A DNA stretch of 64,000 nucleotides from Serripes groenlandicus (GCA_031761405.1 JASEVX010000001.1:48779102-48843101), one strand, 5' to 3'; counted from the stretch's first letter, positions 8,640 to 19,293 are shown. The notes: generated by a model from the sequence alone, not told the origin. A program made the numbers and translations.

Positions 8640-10440
8640 ACAATGTGCGCGATGGTAGCCGGAGTAGCCGGATTTCCAATGACTACGCCTGTACTAACCA
8701 GCAGTAAAAAAGACATCATTCCTGGCCAGACTGAACAGTCGATTCGGACTAGCTTGAACCACATGTACTATGGCAAATACATTCATGCATCTCATAGGCC
8801 TTGTACGAATGCAAAATTGAACCGGACAGGAGCAACTCTGTTGGCGCAACACATGTCAGGTTATCGGCTAAACTTTTCAACTCAAACAGGATGGGTGCAT
8901 ATTCGGGAAACTAACCAGAATCAACCAGCCAGAGTACCAACAATTTCAGCTGTATTAGCAGCCAGAAAAGTAATCGTTCAGGCAATTCTGGCGAGCATGA
9001 ACTCTCTATACAGACACACTTGAACCATATGAATTAAGTGTGAACACATTGTCTGGAAATTTTAATCTTGGCTGGACTCTTCACTTAGTGCAACTCAAAG
9101 CCAGATCTAGACATGAGTTGAAAACCCAGCCAGAGTTGGGCCTGCTAAACTCTTTAACTCGAACAGGTGCAAAGTCTGTCCGCGCATATTATGTCAGGGT
9201 GTTATGCAAATCTGGTAAATCCAACCTGTATCAAACAGCCGGAACAGTCAGAGTTCCGTCATCTCCGGCTTAATTAATCATTCAGAAAATATGTCATTCT
9301 GGCAATTCTGGCTAGCCTGAACTGTCTTTACAGACAAGCTTGAACCATGTGAATTAAGCACAAACACCTTGTCTGGAAATTTAAATCTTGGCTGGTTTTG
9401 CAGCTTATGCAAATTGTTTCCAGATTGGCATTAAACAGGACTGGTGCAAAGTCTGACATTTTTTGAGTAATTCTAACTACGGTTAGGTATAGCAGCTGGC
9501 TGCTGCAACTCAGTGAAATGATACCTAATGCAACACAAAGTCAGTTTGGGGCGCTTGCGCCACCCAATCCATCTATCTCGAACAAAAGGCTCACCAAATC
9601 GAGGATGGGAGACACTCTGTCAGGTAAACTCTGGCTGGGTTATGCAGCCGGATGCGGGTATGGGGCAGAATGGCGACTAGCACGACTTCAGACCAGTGTT
9701 GCATCTTCCCCTAGCATGTGTTAGGTTGCCAGGTAACTCGAGTAATTATAATAATACAGTTGTTATTGGGCCGTTGATATGCCTAATTATTCCAACTTCG
9801 CCCCGACATGGCAGCCGGTGCCAAAATCTGGCTGAACACCACCTATTGCGACTCGAAGCTTGTGTTCAGCAACATGTAAGGTTGTCGGCTAAACTGTAAC
9901 TTGAACACGACGGTTTCAAAGTCAGGACTTTGTCGGGAAATCTCAGCTCCGGCAGGGTATAGCGGCCGGTTGCCGCAACTCGGCGAAACGGAACCTAATG
10001 CAACACAATGTCAGTTTCAGGTGCTTGCCCAATCCATCTATCTCTTACAATAGGCAGTTGAGGGTGGGAGCCACTCTATTAGCCCAACTCTGGCTGGTTT
10101 CTGCAGCCGTCTGCCAATATGTGGCAGAATGGTGACTTGAAGCCAGTGTTTTGCACCTGCCTTTGAAATGTGCCTGGTTGCAAGCTTAGGTCAGTAACTT
10201 GAGCAATATACAGCCGTAGTTAGACGGTTTGCTTGCCCAAATATCCAAACTTCCGTGGGACATGGCAGCCTGCTTCCAAAATCCCGCTGAATGCAAACAA
10301 GTGCAACATGAAGCTAGTGTTAGGCAATTCCATCCGACATAATTATGTCAAGTTGCTGGCTTAACTCTCTTTAACAGGACCGGTGCAAAATCAGGACTTT
10401 GACGGTAAATCCAAACTCCAGCTGTCCCAACTCAGTGAAA
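8640..10440. repeat. GC-richer locus of diverged long tandem repeats
   Basis: Two units of about 471 bp start at 9485 and 9956 (GGTATAGC..TGC.GCAACTC), with a third, partial unit around 10420. To the left, two related units about 335 bp apart (GGCAATTCTGGC..AGC.TGAACT at 8979 and 9301) share blocks with the same family. CAGCCGG and GGCTAAACT motifs recur throughout. The longest frame (8643-9023 plus, 126 codons) lies inside the repeat and has no recognisable domain, so I do not call it a gene. Confidence 0.6.
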
Positions 10441-10860
10441 CGCAACCTAACTCCAGCTAGATAATATAGCCAGAGTTTGACTACCTCCAGGCACATTAAT
10501 TGGGATGAAAGATAACGGGCCATATCTGTTGAAGCAGGCTACCAGTCCATTTGACATATAACATTGAACTAACATGTTTCAAATTAACTGATACGTTAAA
10601 AGATCTATGGTATTGCATCAGATAATGGATCAGTCAGAATAAATATATTGACACACAGGAATTTTCTTTGAAATGTCATGTTTATTTCAAGGGATGACCA
10701 TTAAATAACCTAAATTAAACTGTTCATCCGTTCCATTAAAATCGTTGAACAAAATTTGAAATGGTAACAAATTCGCTTACCAGCCCAAATGTGTTGTAAG
10801 CCTGTATTATTTTTGGAAAGACTGTGTTAGTTGCAATGCCCATTAAGCATATGACTTTTC
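10441..10860. other. No feature recognised
   Basis: This is AT-rich sequence between the tandem locus and the candidate exon. No repeat ends or coding signal are visible. Confidence 0.4.
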
Positions 10861-10867
10861 CACAACA

Positions 10868-10996
10868 GAATCAGCCCAAATCAGCGATGGTACCCATCAG
10901 ATCAACTCACACAAGATTGCTTCAGGTAGCGTAGATGTTGTCATCTTGGATTCTACAGACCCAACTGTAACATACATGCCTGTCTCCCAATGTTAA
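10868..10996 (+). CDS. Weak candidate terminal exon
   Basis: A 42-codon frame ends at TAA 10994-10996 and reads ESAQISDGTHQINSHK..SVDVVILDSTDP. It follows a plausible splice acceptor (ACTTTTCCACAACAG, ending 10868). The composition looks protein-like and the segment matches no repeat elsewhere in the window. I do not recognise the family, there is no neighbouring exon, and chance is a serious alternative. Confidence 0.2.
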   Translation, partial: ESAQISDGTHQINSHKIASGSVDVVILDSTDPTVTYMPVSQC

Positions 10997-11031
10997 AGGT
11001 ATATTAGCGTTTACTAGTGGTATACCTGCTT

Positions 11032-11143
11032 TGTTTGTTTTATTGGCGTTTAACGAGGTTTTCAACTTTATTTCGATTAATTCACGACGACAGTTCATTA
11101 TTTCATGATCCCTTGGTAAACAAACCAGAATATAAGGCTAGGT
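11032..11143 (-). repeat. SINE, 5'-truncated, with 9-bp target duplication
   Basis: Reading the reverse strand, the body (GGTTTGTTTACCAAGGGATCATGA) matches the SINE at 5450 and the tail ends CAATAAAACAAACAAA. TACCTGCTT is repeated at 11023-11031 and 11144-11152. Confidence 0.7.
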
Positions 11144-11488
11144 TACCTGCTTGTAGTGAGTTAAATTAACATCCGACAATAGTTGGTCATTTACTTAGAT
11201 TGTCTACTTTTTCTTGATGCAATATTGCATGAATGTTACTTCCATTTGCAAACTTTGGAGACCAAGATCAGTCTGCAAATTTGTGCAGTCTTTTGCAAAC
11301 AGTGAAGACCAAGATAATTTTTTGCACATACTTTTATCTTTTCCATAGTGATTTTAGCATATACATTTCAAAGTTATCTGCCGATACAAGATGTTACATT
11401 AGCTGTAACTAACACTAAATATTATCGTTAAATGCCAATTATGACAAGTGGTTCAATACTTATCCATATAGAGACGTTATGTCTATTT

Positions 11489-12833
11489 AATCCTTTCCCA
11501 CTTATAGGCACATTTTGATGCATCTGCAGTAGACGAGTTTTGAAAAAATCGTGACAAACGGAGAGATTGCTCAAAACAAGCAATTTCTCCTTTTGCCTCA
11601 ATGTTTTCAACTTTTTTCTGTAATTATTAGTCGCCGGCAGAAGCCCGCGACTTCTATTTTTAATAGGTTTTCGGAAATCACATGGGAGGGCGGCTTATTA
11701 TTAGAAAGAAACAAATCTAGATGATTTGAACATATTACAATTGTGGTTGTTTACGAACACTAATAAATGACACATCTAAAATGAAATAAATATTCCGATT
11801 TTTTAATGTTTGCAGTTTTTTTTATTTCACTCGCATTTAAGTTTTTTGTCTTATTTACGAAGACAAAAGTGGTCCCTTCAAGACGTGAACCAACACCCCC
11901 TAATGCAGACTCTTATGTGTCATCATTGAGGTCAATTTCGGATTCTCCTTTTAATAGCAATTTTAACTTACTAAATGTTGTTTTCATGTTCAAAGAGATG
12001 TCTTGATTTGTGTAGAATTCATTTAATAATGTTAATCCATGAATATCTAAAGTAGGAACTGTTTCTAAGCTAAATATAGACCCTATTCTGTTGTGTAGTT
12101 TCGTGACCTTTAACATCGATTTTCGCGCATGCGCATTTCGATATGAAAAAGCGAGTGATATTATTTTATTTTAGACAAGTACAAGACGAATGTTTGACGC
12201 AAAGCGTCAAAGAGAAGCCGCAATATTTCGTTGTACATGTAGAAATAAGAAAAAAAGAACATTTTTAAATCCACAAACAATAGAACAATTTAAACTGTAG
12301 ACGGTAATGCCGATATATTTCTCCTTTTGAAGACTTTTGTTTTCTTCAAATTACCTCCCTTTAAAGCAATACCAGGATATTTACCTTGTGATTCGAATAA
12401 GATTGACAAACATTGAAATTATATGAATGAATACTATTATTTAAATAAGTAACAACAGCAAAATTAAATTTAAGCCAAGATAAATGTGTACACATTTCGT
12501 TAATTTTTTATAGATACCCTAATGTATAGGTATGAATATAAAATTTATAAGCAAATGTTTTCATTTCAACGTTCCTCCCAGTTATGCTCGCCAAATAGTT
12601 AATTCTGCATGGCGAGGGTAAATAAAACCAAATAGTTAGTTAGTCAACGTTCCTAATGTTTGAATAGACTAAGGAAAGTCAAGAATACATAAATAAATCA
12701 ATGCAGTCTTTTCCGGCGACATTGATGCCTTGCATCAACTTTCTCTTGTACCTACAATTATATAGATTTTCCATATTTTTGAGTAGACATTTTCAAAGTC
12801 GTCTGCTGCAGATTTGCTGTATGTGGGAAAGGT
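11489..12833. mobile_element. MITE-A split by a Helentron-like insertion
   Basis: The left part (TAATCCTTTCCCACTTATAGG to GTTTTCAACTTTTTTCTGTAA, 11489-11628) and the right part (ACCTACAATTATATAG to TATGTGGGAAAGGTTTAA, about 12750-12833) together form one element equivalent to the uninterrupted copy at 21908-22129. The MITE is therefore older than the insert. Confidence 0.8.
11629..12749 (+). mobile_element. Helentron-like non-autonomous element, copy 1
   Basis: The left end (TTAGTCGCCGGCAG) and right end (CCGGCGAC at 12713-12720) carry the subterminal inverted repeat GTCGCCGG. Beyond the right repeat comes a hairpin, TTGATGC-CTT-GCATCAA (12722-12738), and then CTTTCTCTTG before the host resumes. 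Subterminal repeats, one terminal hairpin and insertion at a T-rich site without a clear duplication are the Helentron/HINE architecture. The first 250 bp closely match copy 2 (57212-58769, reverse). No Rep/helicase frame is present, and short open frames are not conserved between copies. Confidence 0.65.
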
Positions 12834-12934
12834 TTAAAACCCTTACTATTTTTTGTTCGTGAGAACAATTATCACTTTTCACTTGGAATTTGCAATTGGT
12901 GTACAACTTTTTATGGTACAGATAATAAATCATC

Positions 12935-13237
12935 CTTTAACACATTTGCACAAACACACACTTTCTGATGCCTCTGCAGCCAACGACTTTTGATAACATT
13001 GTGGCAATAGGAGAACTTGCCCATGATGAGAAATTTCTGCATTTGCCACAATGTTTTCAACTCCATTTACTAGCATCACTTTTTTTGTTCCATAATGTGT
13101 TTATCTCTTTCAATAATTAATTAGTCGCCGGGCAGAAGCCTATCGTTATATATAGATTCTCCATTTTTGACCCTGGATATATTTCATATTCGCTGCTGAA
13201 GATTGTATGATAAAGGTAGTATGTGGGAAAGGGTTAA
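12935..13237. mobile_element. MITE-A with a 20-bp Helentron-end scar
   Basis: The left part (ACACTTTCTGATGCCTCTGCAG) and the right end (TATGTGGGAAAGGGTTAA, TTAA 13234-13237) are recognisable. At 13121-13140 it contains TTAGTCGCCGGGCAGAAGCC, the exact end of the Helentron-like family, at the position equivalent to the insertion site in the neighbouring MITE (11629). Confidence 0.7.
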
Positions 13238-13254
13238 AACCAGCTGATACAATC

Positions 13255-13692
13255 AAAATCTACTAGAGTTTTATCCTAGCCAAATTTTCATTTCAAGCAA
13301 GTTCTCATTTTGCCAGAATGGTTTCAACTGTATTATTAGATTATATTTTCAGTTATAGAGAATTACTACACTTGTCAACAGATGCTTTCAAAGTCGGCTA
13401 CTGCAGATTATGTCATATGTGGGAAAGAACTAACAGTATCTCAGCTCTCCACTTCCTATATATTAATACTATTGATATCCCTGTAATATTGACTTTTGAA
13501 AACAATGGGGAAAAAGACAGATGCTTAAAATGAGTTGTTTCTCATCTTCCCAAAATGTTTTTATATCTGTAGCAAATTTAATTACTGAGTGGAATCCAAA
13601 AGATAGTTAACTAATAATGAGCTATGTCTCCTTTTGCCAAAATATTTTTAAAAGTAGTCTGATGCAAATGTTTCTGCATGTGGAAAGGAGTC
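13255..13692. repeat. Decayed MITE-A fragments
   Basis: A right half (TTCTCATTTTGCCAGAATGG to CATATGTGGGAAAGAACTAA, about 13298-13431) is followed by further weak copies with CTCCTTTTGCCAAAA and GCATGTGGAAAGG. Boundaries are uncertain. Confidence 0.5.
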
Positions 13693-13899
13693 GAACTAGA
13701 TTCCCACAGGCAACATATTGAGCCCGCTTCAAAGGTTTTGTCACAGACAGTGCTCTTCCATGCAATTGTGACACAGACTAACAAAGAGTTGACATGATAG
13801 CAGTTAATTAAGGGCCTAGTTAGTTTTGCATCAAAACTCGTCTACAAGTGGGAAAAGGTTAAAAGAGAACAGTCTCCTTTTTTTTAAAATTTGTTTTCA

Positions 13900-14340
13900 C
13901 TTCTGCCATCATCACCTTATCATGGTGAAAATGTATGTCCAGTAACTTGGGAATCCTATCATGCATTGTTCTCTTTTTTACCTTTGACCTCTAAGTGTTA
14001 CCTTGACCTTTAAGGTACACAGTCCTGGGTCTTGTGCCCGACACTTCAACTCATTATAGTGAACATGTGTGCCCAGTAACTTGGGAATCCTATGATGCAT
14101 GGTTAAGATGCGACCCAGACAAGGTACAGTCCTATCAAACAGTACTCATATTCATCTTTGACCTCCAAGTGTGACATTTGAGGTACAGGCCTGGGTCATG
14201 TAAGTGACTCGCTGCCTCATTGTGGTTAACAGTAAAACTGTTGTGCCAAAATTCTTGGAAATCCCATAATGCATGGTTAAGAATTTAGCGGCCTGGACAA
14301 GGTTCGGACAGACAGACTCATGCTCATGCAAGCACATACA
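13900..14340. repeat. Three diverged tandem units with 'gaccttgacc' motif
   Basis: Blocks containing CCAGTAACTTGGGAATCC..ATGATGCAT begin near 13925, 14063 and 14225, separated by TTTGACCTC.AAGTGT. CCTTGACC segments. A GGACAGACAGACT end follows the last unit. The short minus frame here is a by-product. Confidence 0.65.
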
Positions 14341-14399
14341 TACACCGAACCGCCATTGTGACAGCTATATCGAGCTCACTGCATGCAGGCTCGACAAAA

Positions 14400-14857
14400 A
14401 TTGAGATGGAACCACTCTCTATGCCAGATGATTACTCAATTCTATAAAAGAAAGGGTAAATGATCTATTATTATTTTGTCAAAAGAACAAAGGATTTCAG
14501 CGAGATTATATTTCTATCATTATGGAACATTATCTTTTATGTTTTCCTTTAATTAAGGAGACATAAACAACACTGGCTTTTCAATGGTTTCACATGCTAT
14601 TCAGAATTGTTTTACTGTAACTGTTGGCTCAAGGCAACTCGTATTACTAATCTGCATTTCACACATCAATGCATTTTGTATCCTAGTGCAGAAAATATTC
14701 CTGATTGGGTTTTTAGTTTGAAAACTGCATATCAGTGTCAGTGATTGGAATCAACTGAGCTGTGAAATGACCGCACAGATTCCCCTTAAAACATTATTGA
14801 TAATAAGTGCATCTGTCAACATTATTTTAGGATATCTAATGGTTAAAAACTATTTAT
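14400..14857. other. No feature recognised
   Basis: AT-rich sequence without visible repeats or coding signal. Confidence 0.4.
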
Positions 14858-14949
14858 AACCCTGTGCCACATAATTTAATTGAAACATTTTCTCTTTTCT
14901 ACTTTTGCCAAAATGTTTTCAAAAACCATCTGCATGTTGAAAAGGGTAA
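14858..14949. repeat. MITE-A, short decayed copy
   Basis: TAACCCTGTGCCACATAATT to GCATGTTGAAAAGGGTAAA, with CTTTTGCCAAAATGTTTTCAAA between. Confidence 0.55.
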
Positions 14950-15015
14950 ACTGGCATAATAAAATTTAAATAAGCCATCACGCAAGAAAACAAACATTGT
15001 GGACTCTGCATAAAG

Positions 15016-15866
15016 CAGGGTTTTCCATGACGCACAAATCATTGACGCATTTTCAACTCAAATGACCCCCAAAAATAATATGGACGCAATGTCGGTAAAT
15101 CAAAGTCCATTCTAGGTCTGTGTAGACGGCAGCCGAGTTAACTCGTTTTCAAAGGTGACTGCGCACAACCTTAATTCATGGGGAATTCCCACAAGCAGGG
15201 CACATCATCCAATCAGAATAGGTTTCCCGAAAACTTTCATTTTTGATTGGTGAATAAATATGGATACTACTAAAAATAACTAAAAATTAATCGTACATGA
15301 GATTCCTTATTTTCAAAATGGCGGACGACGAAAATATTTTTGCAGGCATGTTTGGAAATTCGCCTCGAAAGAGGAATTTAAATGATCCCACGTATCAGTT
15401 ATGCTGAATTTGTACGTAGGATAGATTTCTTTGTTTCATTCTTACCAGTTTGATAATGATCGAGATTTTCCAAGCGATGTATACTTGATTTATTCTTGCG
15501 AATCGTCCCGATTTTTCAAAATGACGATGGTGAGATGTATTGCAATCCATGCATGTCAACAACAAAATGCAACCCCTTCATCAAAGGTTGTACAAACTTT
15601 TGCCTTATAATCAACCTTTCAGCGCCATGAAAAGTCCAAGAATTACATTGAATCCCTTAAACAGTGTCAATTACAAATATTTTTCCACAAATTGACAATA
15701 TTGATACTGTAAGGGAAAATAAAAATAAAGAACAACACACTTGTTATATCAATCACTTGATTATAAAGTTCTAAGCTGGACCCCCAAAATTTATAAAATG
15801 ACCCCCAACTTTGATGACAAGGGGGTCACAATGACCCCCAATTTCCAAATCTTATGGAAAACCCTG
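15016..15866 (+). mobile_element. hAT-like DNA transposon, non-autonomous
   Basis: A perfect 13-bp TIR, CAGGGTTTTCCAT / ATGGAAAACCCTG, bounds an 851-bp element flanked by TAAAG at 15011-15015 and 15867-15871. CAGGG ends and the zinc-finger remnant inside suggest hAT, although hAT normally makes an 8-bp duplication and only five bases match here. The host site is confirmed by comparison with other MITE-B copies, which read straight through TAAAGTATCG. ATGACCCCCAA blocks recur near both ends. Confidence 0.65.
15318..15665 (+). pseudogene. hAT-type zinc-finger transposase remnant
   Basis: A start in good context at 15319 opens a 29-codon frame (MADDENIFAGMFGNSPRKRN..) that ends in a stop. About 130 bp further, in other frames, are NDDGEMYCNPCM (near 15520), then NPFIKGCTNF, then TFQRHEKSKNYIESLKQ (near 15620). 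A C-x2-C pair, the NPF-GCTNF block and a final His-x3-5-His/Tyr segment in this order resemble the TTF/C17orf113-type finger found at the N-terminus of many hAT-related proteins. The pieces lie in different frames, so either introns or frameshifts separate them. No catalytic RNase-H domain is present. It could also be a captured host exon. Confidence 0.45.
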
Positions 15867-16087
15867 TAAAGTATCGCTCCGGATCAGCCTAAGCATATCA
15901 CAGGCTTACCCGGATAGACACTTTTCGCCTCCAGTGGATTTTTGTTTGTTTCAGGAATCATTACTCTATACCCGCTGAGACAGAATGTGTCCGCCCGGAT
16001 CAGTCTGTGTGGACTGCACAGGCTGATCTGGCTCGATACATTACACTGAGGCCATAATGATGGTTTTCTCGCGGGACAACCAACAAG

Positions 16088-16308
16088 TAACCTTTTCCCA
16101 CTTGCAGATTCAGCTTATTATAAATCATGTATCTGCAAAAGACAACTTTTGAAACAATGTGGCCAAAGAATAAATTGCTTAAAATGTGCAATTTCTGCAT
16201 TTGCCACAATGTTCTTTTCATTCAAAAGATTTTCAATGTTTTTGTCTAGATTATTATCATTTTTAGAAGTCTTCTGCTGCAGATTTACTTTATTTGAGAA
16301 AGGGTTAA
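16088..16308. mobile_element. MITE-A, diverged copy
   Basis: TAACCTTTTCCCACTTGCAG to TTTGAGAAAGGGTTAA, with a central GTGGCCAAAG..GCATTTGCCAC inverted repeat. Confidence 0.75.
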
Positions 16309-16354
16309 ACAATGTTGCCTCAATCAGTTCAGCTAGCTTGAATCTTTAAAGCTC

Positions 16355-16564
16355 ATTACCCTTTCACACATACAACAAATCTGCAGCAGACGACTTGGAA
16401 AACATACTGGCAAAAACATAAAAAACTCTATGAATTAATCGAAGTAAAATTATTGAAATAAGAGTTGGAAAACATTATGAGCAATTTCTTCATTTGCCAC
16501 AATGCTTTTATAAGTCGCCTGCTGCAGAGGTGTCTGAAAGTGTCTGTATGTGGGAAACGGTTAA
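16355..16564. mobile_element. MITE-A, diverged copy
   Basis: ATTACCCTTTCACACATACAAC to TATGTGGGAAACGGTTAA. The left TTAA has mutated to ATTA. Confidence 0.75.
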
Positions 16565-16916
16565 CAGGTTAAACATATTCTTGAAGAATATTCAGGAGTG
16601 AAGATGGAGGAGGAAGCATATAATCCAGTTATCTAGCAGGGAAACTGGGTTAACAACTTTGCAAATAAACAACTAAATTCCATGTCTGCAAACAAAATAA
16701 CCAGACCTCAGTTAAGAAGTTATCTCCTGTGATTTGTTGTAAGTGTTTTGTTCAATTGATTCCCTCAGGAAATACAAATCCATGTAAACAGCCCATCTGG
16801 TCCAAATCAAAGAAAAACATAGCCAGAAAACAGGTCAAACTACGAAGAAGGCTGCACACTTTTGCATTTTCAAATTGATGCAAGATTATGCGCGAAACAT
16901 TAATATGCTATAAAAT

Positions 16917-17303
16917 AAACCCTTTATCTGTTACCTGCAGATGCATATTGTCACATCTACAACAGACGGAATTTGCCATAATCAGCAATTTCTCCTTTCG
17001 GCACAATGTTTTCAACTCTGTTCAATACTACTATTTTGTTTTATAGATATTTTCCATATATTTTTATAGATGCTTTAACCCTTTCCCTCATATAGACGCT
17101 TTCTGACGCCTCTGCAGCAGACGTCTTTTTGAAAACATAGTCACAAAAGAAGAAATTGCTCAAAACGAGCAATTTCTCCTTTTGCAACAATGTTTTTCAC
17201 TTTTCGTCATAGGTTATCCATTCAATTATAGAGATTTCCTATTTTTTGAAGAAAAATGTTAAAAGTCGTCTGCTGCAGATTTAGTGCATGTGGGAAAGGG
17301 TAA
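16917..17303. mobile_element. Truncated MITE-A abutting a near-complete MITE-A
   Basis: The left half of one copy (AAACCCTTTATCTGTTACC to TTTTTATAGATGC, 16917-17074) runs directly into TTAACCCTTTCCCTCATATAG (17075), a second copy that ends GCATGTGGGAAAGGGTAA at 17303. The second copy pairs a left end of one subfamily with a right end of another, so it may be a recombinant. Confidence 0.75.
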
Positions 17304-17607
17304 CACAGAGAGGTCACACGAATCTGGCGTTTTGCCAGGTGTGGATCATTCATCAAAAGTTTGCAGCATTACATTTCGGATCACCTATCAAAGTTTTGTT
17401 TGACATTCAGAAGAGGGTATTAATTTGTCAGTATATTCTAACATAGCCACCTGCTTTATCCCTTTCCCCCTCATAGTGTTCCTATTTACAAACAGCTTGG
17501 CAAAATTGTGGAAAACATCAATAAAGGAAGGTTGACTAGTAAAATCTGGCATTTGCAGGTATAGTCAATTTAATTATCGATTTAATCTATAAATGAAAAT
17601 TAAATAT

Positions 17608-18078
17608 TAACTAGAACTGTGAGTGAACTCACAAAAGGATACCCCCTGTTGCGATATGGACAGACAGACGGACGGATGTATTTCCGACCGGGTTAATCTT
17701 ACTTCATGCACATCCTCAGGTTGTGTACTACAACTGTGTAAGGTTTCATCAGAATCAGTTCAGCCGTTAAGGAGGAGTTGCGCTTACAAGACATATGGAC
17801 AGACGGACGGACGGACATGTTGACGAGTGGGCATTTGTTGGGTATTTTCCTTTGATGTTTTCTTCTTGGGTATACCCAACAAGAATACGGTTTATTCCGT
17901 AATTATCACCCTTTTACGGAATAAATAGCATTAATATGCTAATTAGATACCCATTAGAAAATTATATAAAAAAAAAAATCCATATCAAAGTGTCTTATAA
18001 CGGCTGTGTGTCTATTCGTGTGCTCGGACAGACAGACAGACAGACGGACAGGGTGATTCCTATATACCCCCCTAAAAC
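17608..18078 (-). repeat. Family T element with nested hairpin cluster
   Basis: It has the CTAGAACTGTGAGTGAACTCAC start, GACAGACAGACGGACGG stretches and a CTTCATGCACATCCTCAGG block shared with 33255-33692. The far end (GGTGATTCCTATATACCCCCC) lacks the second hairpin arm. A segment of about 140 bp at 17820-17960 is absent from the 33255 copy and looks like a later insertion. The plus-strand open frames are microsatellite by-products. Confidence 0.65.
17866..17943. repeat. Three consecutive hairpins
   Basis: TTGGGTATACCCAA (a palindrome near 17867), then TTTATTCCGTAA (17891-17902) pairing exactly with TTACGGAATAAA (17914-17925), then TAGCAT-TAAT-ATGCTA. All lie in the insertion inside the family T element. 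Confidence 0.6.
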
Positions 18079-18269
18079 TTTGTTACATAGTTTTGCCTTG
18101 AAGTCATCTTGCAACAGATGTGTCATATGTTGGAAAGGGTAACTGATTATGTTAGTAAATCAAACAAACCAATCAGAAGATTGCATGTGAATTAAAAAAA
18201 AACATCTTAGTTTACAGGTAGAAGGTGATGGAATTCTGACACTTGTTTGATCTTGAAAAAATGAGCTAC

Positions 18270-18506
18270 TTAACACTTATCAACATACAACAAATCTGCA
18301 GCAGACAACTTTGAAATCATCTAGGCAAAAAACATGAACAAAATCTGTAAATGAAGGATACAATTAATGGAAAAAGTTGAAAAGATTGTGACAAAAAGAG
18401 AAATTGCTTGTTTTGATCAATTTCTCCTTTCGTCACAATGGGTTTTTTAAAAGTTGTCTGCTGCAGATCAAGGTGTCAGAAAGCGTCTGTATGCGGAAAG
18501 TTTTAA
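18270..18506. mobile_element. MITE-A, complete diverged copy
   Basis: TTAACACTTATCAACATACAAC to GTATGCGGAAAGTTTTAA, with TTAA at both ends and a clear GAAATTGCTTG..ATCAATTTC centre. Confidence 0.75.
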
Positions 18507-18616
18507 GCATCTTCATTCAATTGCCAACTTAAATGATTACTTGTATGGAATTTGAAAACAAATTGAATGGGATGAAAAATAATTCTCAAAGAATTTGCAA
18601 TTTTTTTACATTCGCA

Positions 18617-18846
18617 TTAACCCTTTCCCTCATATAGATGCTTTCTGATGCCTCTGCAGCAGACGGTTTTTTGAAAACATAGTGAAAAAAGAAGAAATTG
18701 CACAAAACATGCAATTTCTCCTTTTGCCACAATGTTTTCCACTTTTTGTCATAGGTTATCCATTCAATTATGGAGATTTTCTATGTTTTGACAAAATACG
18801 TTCAAAGTCGTCTGCTGCAGAATTGTCGTATGAGGGAAAGGGTTAA
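18617..18846. mobile_element. MITE-A, complete copy (230 bp)
   Basis: TTAACCCTTTCCCTCATATAG to CGTATGAGGGAAAGGGTTAA. Length and sequence are almost identical to 1493-1722, so this subfamily is probably the most recent. Confidence 0.9.
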
Positions 18847-19113
18847 GCAGTTCAAAGAATTAAGCGCATTTCTGGAATCCAGATTAAGAAAATACTGGTT
18901 TTTAATCTTTCTCTCCTTTCCAGAAGGCATCTCTTATAATACCTAGATTATCAAAATAATCAAAAATTAACATGAAAATATCCTGAAATGTTCTCAACTT
19001 TCATGAAATATCTTAATCTTAAAATATCTTATTTTAATATGTATAAACTAAAGAAAGCTGCCAAGTTGTCACAAATTTACATCTTGTCTATGAAGATAAC
19101 TCAAAAGAGTTAC

Positions 19114-19293
19114 TTAACCACCCTTTCCAACATACAGACACTTTCTGCAGCAAAAGACTATTGTAAACATAGTGACAAAAGGAGAAATTAGGTCTATTTA
19201 AAAATCATAATTTCATTTACAGAAATGTTTCATATTTTTGTCTGGATGTTTTCAAGGTCGTCTGCTGCAGATTTGATGTATGAGGAAAAGCGT
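19114..19293. mobile_element. MITE-A, shortened copy
   Basis: TTAACCACCCTTTCCAACATAC to ATGTATGAGGAAAAGCGTAA. The second half of the central inverted repeat is deleted. Confidence 0.65.

Larger units (their letters stand above)
14984..16072. mobile_element. Palindromic MITE-B split by a hAT-like element
   Basis: The left end AAGAAAACAAACATTGTGGACTC and right end CATAATGATGGTTTTCTC match the intact 190-bp element at 45131-45319 (GGATCAGCCTAAG, ATTACTCTATACCC, CAGGCTGATCTGG). The insert lies between CATAAAG and TAAAGTATCG, so MITE-B is the older element. Confidence 0.8.
17457..18142. mobile_element. MITE-A split by a family T element
   Basis: The left end TTATCCCTTTCCCCCTCATAG and the right part (TTACATAGTTTTGCCTTGAAG to CATATGTTGGAAAGGGTAA, 18078-18142) flank the insertion. 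Confidence 0.6.

Noticed and set aside
8643..9023. 126-codon plus frame beginning MCAMVAGVAG
   Set aside because: It lies within the diverged tandem locus, parts recur out of frame in neighbouring units, and no family is recognisable.
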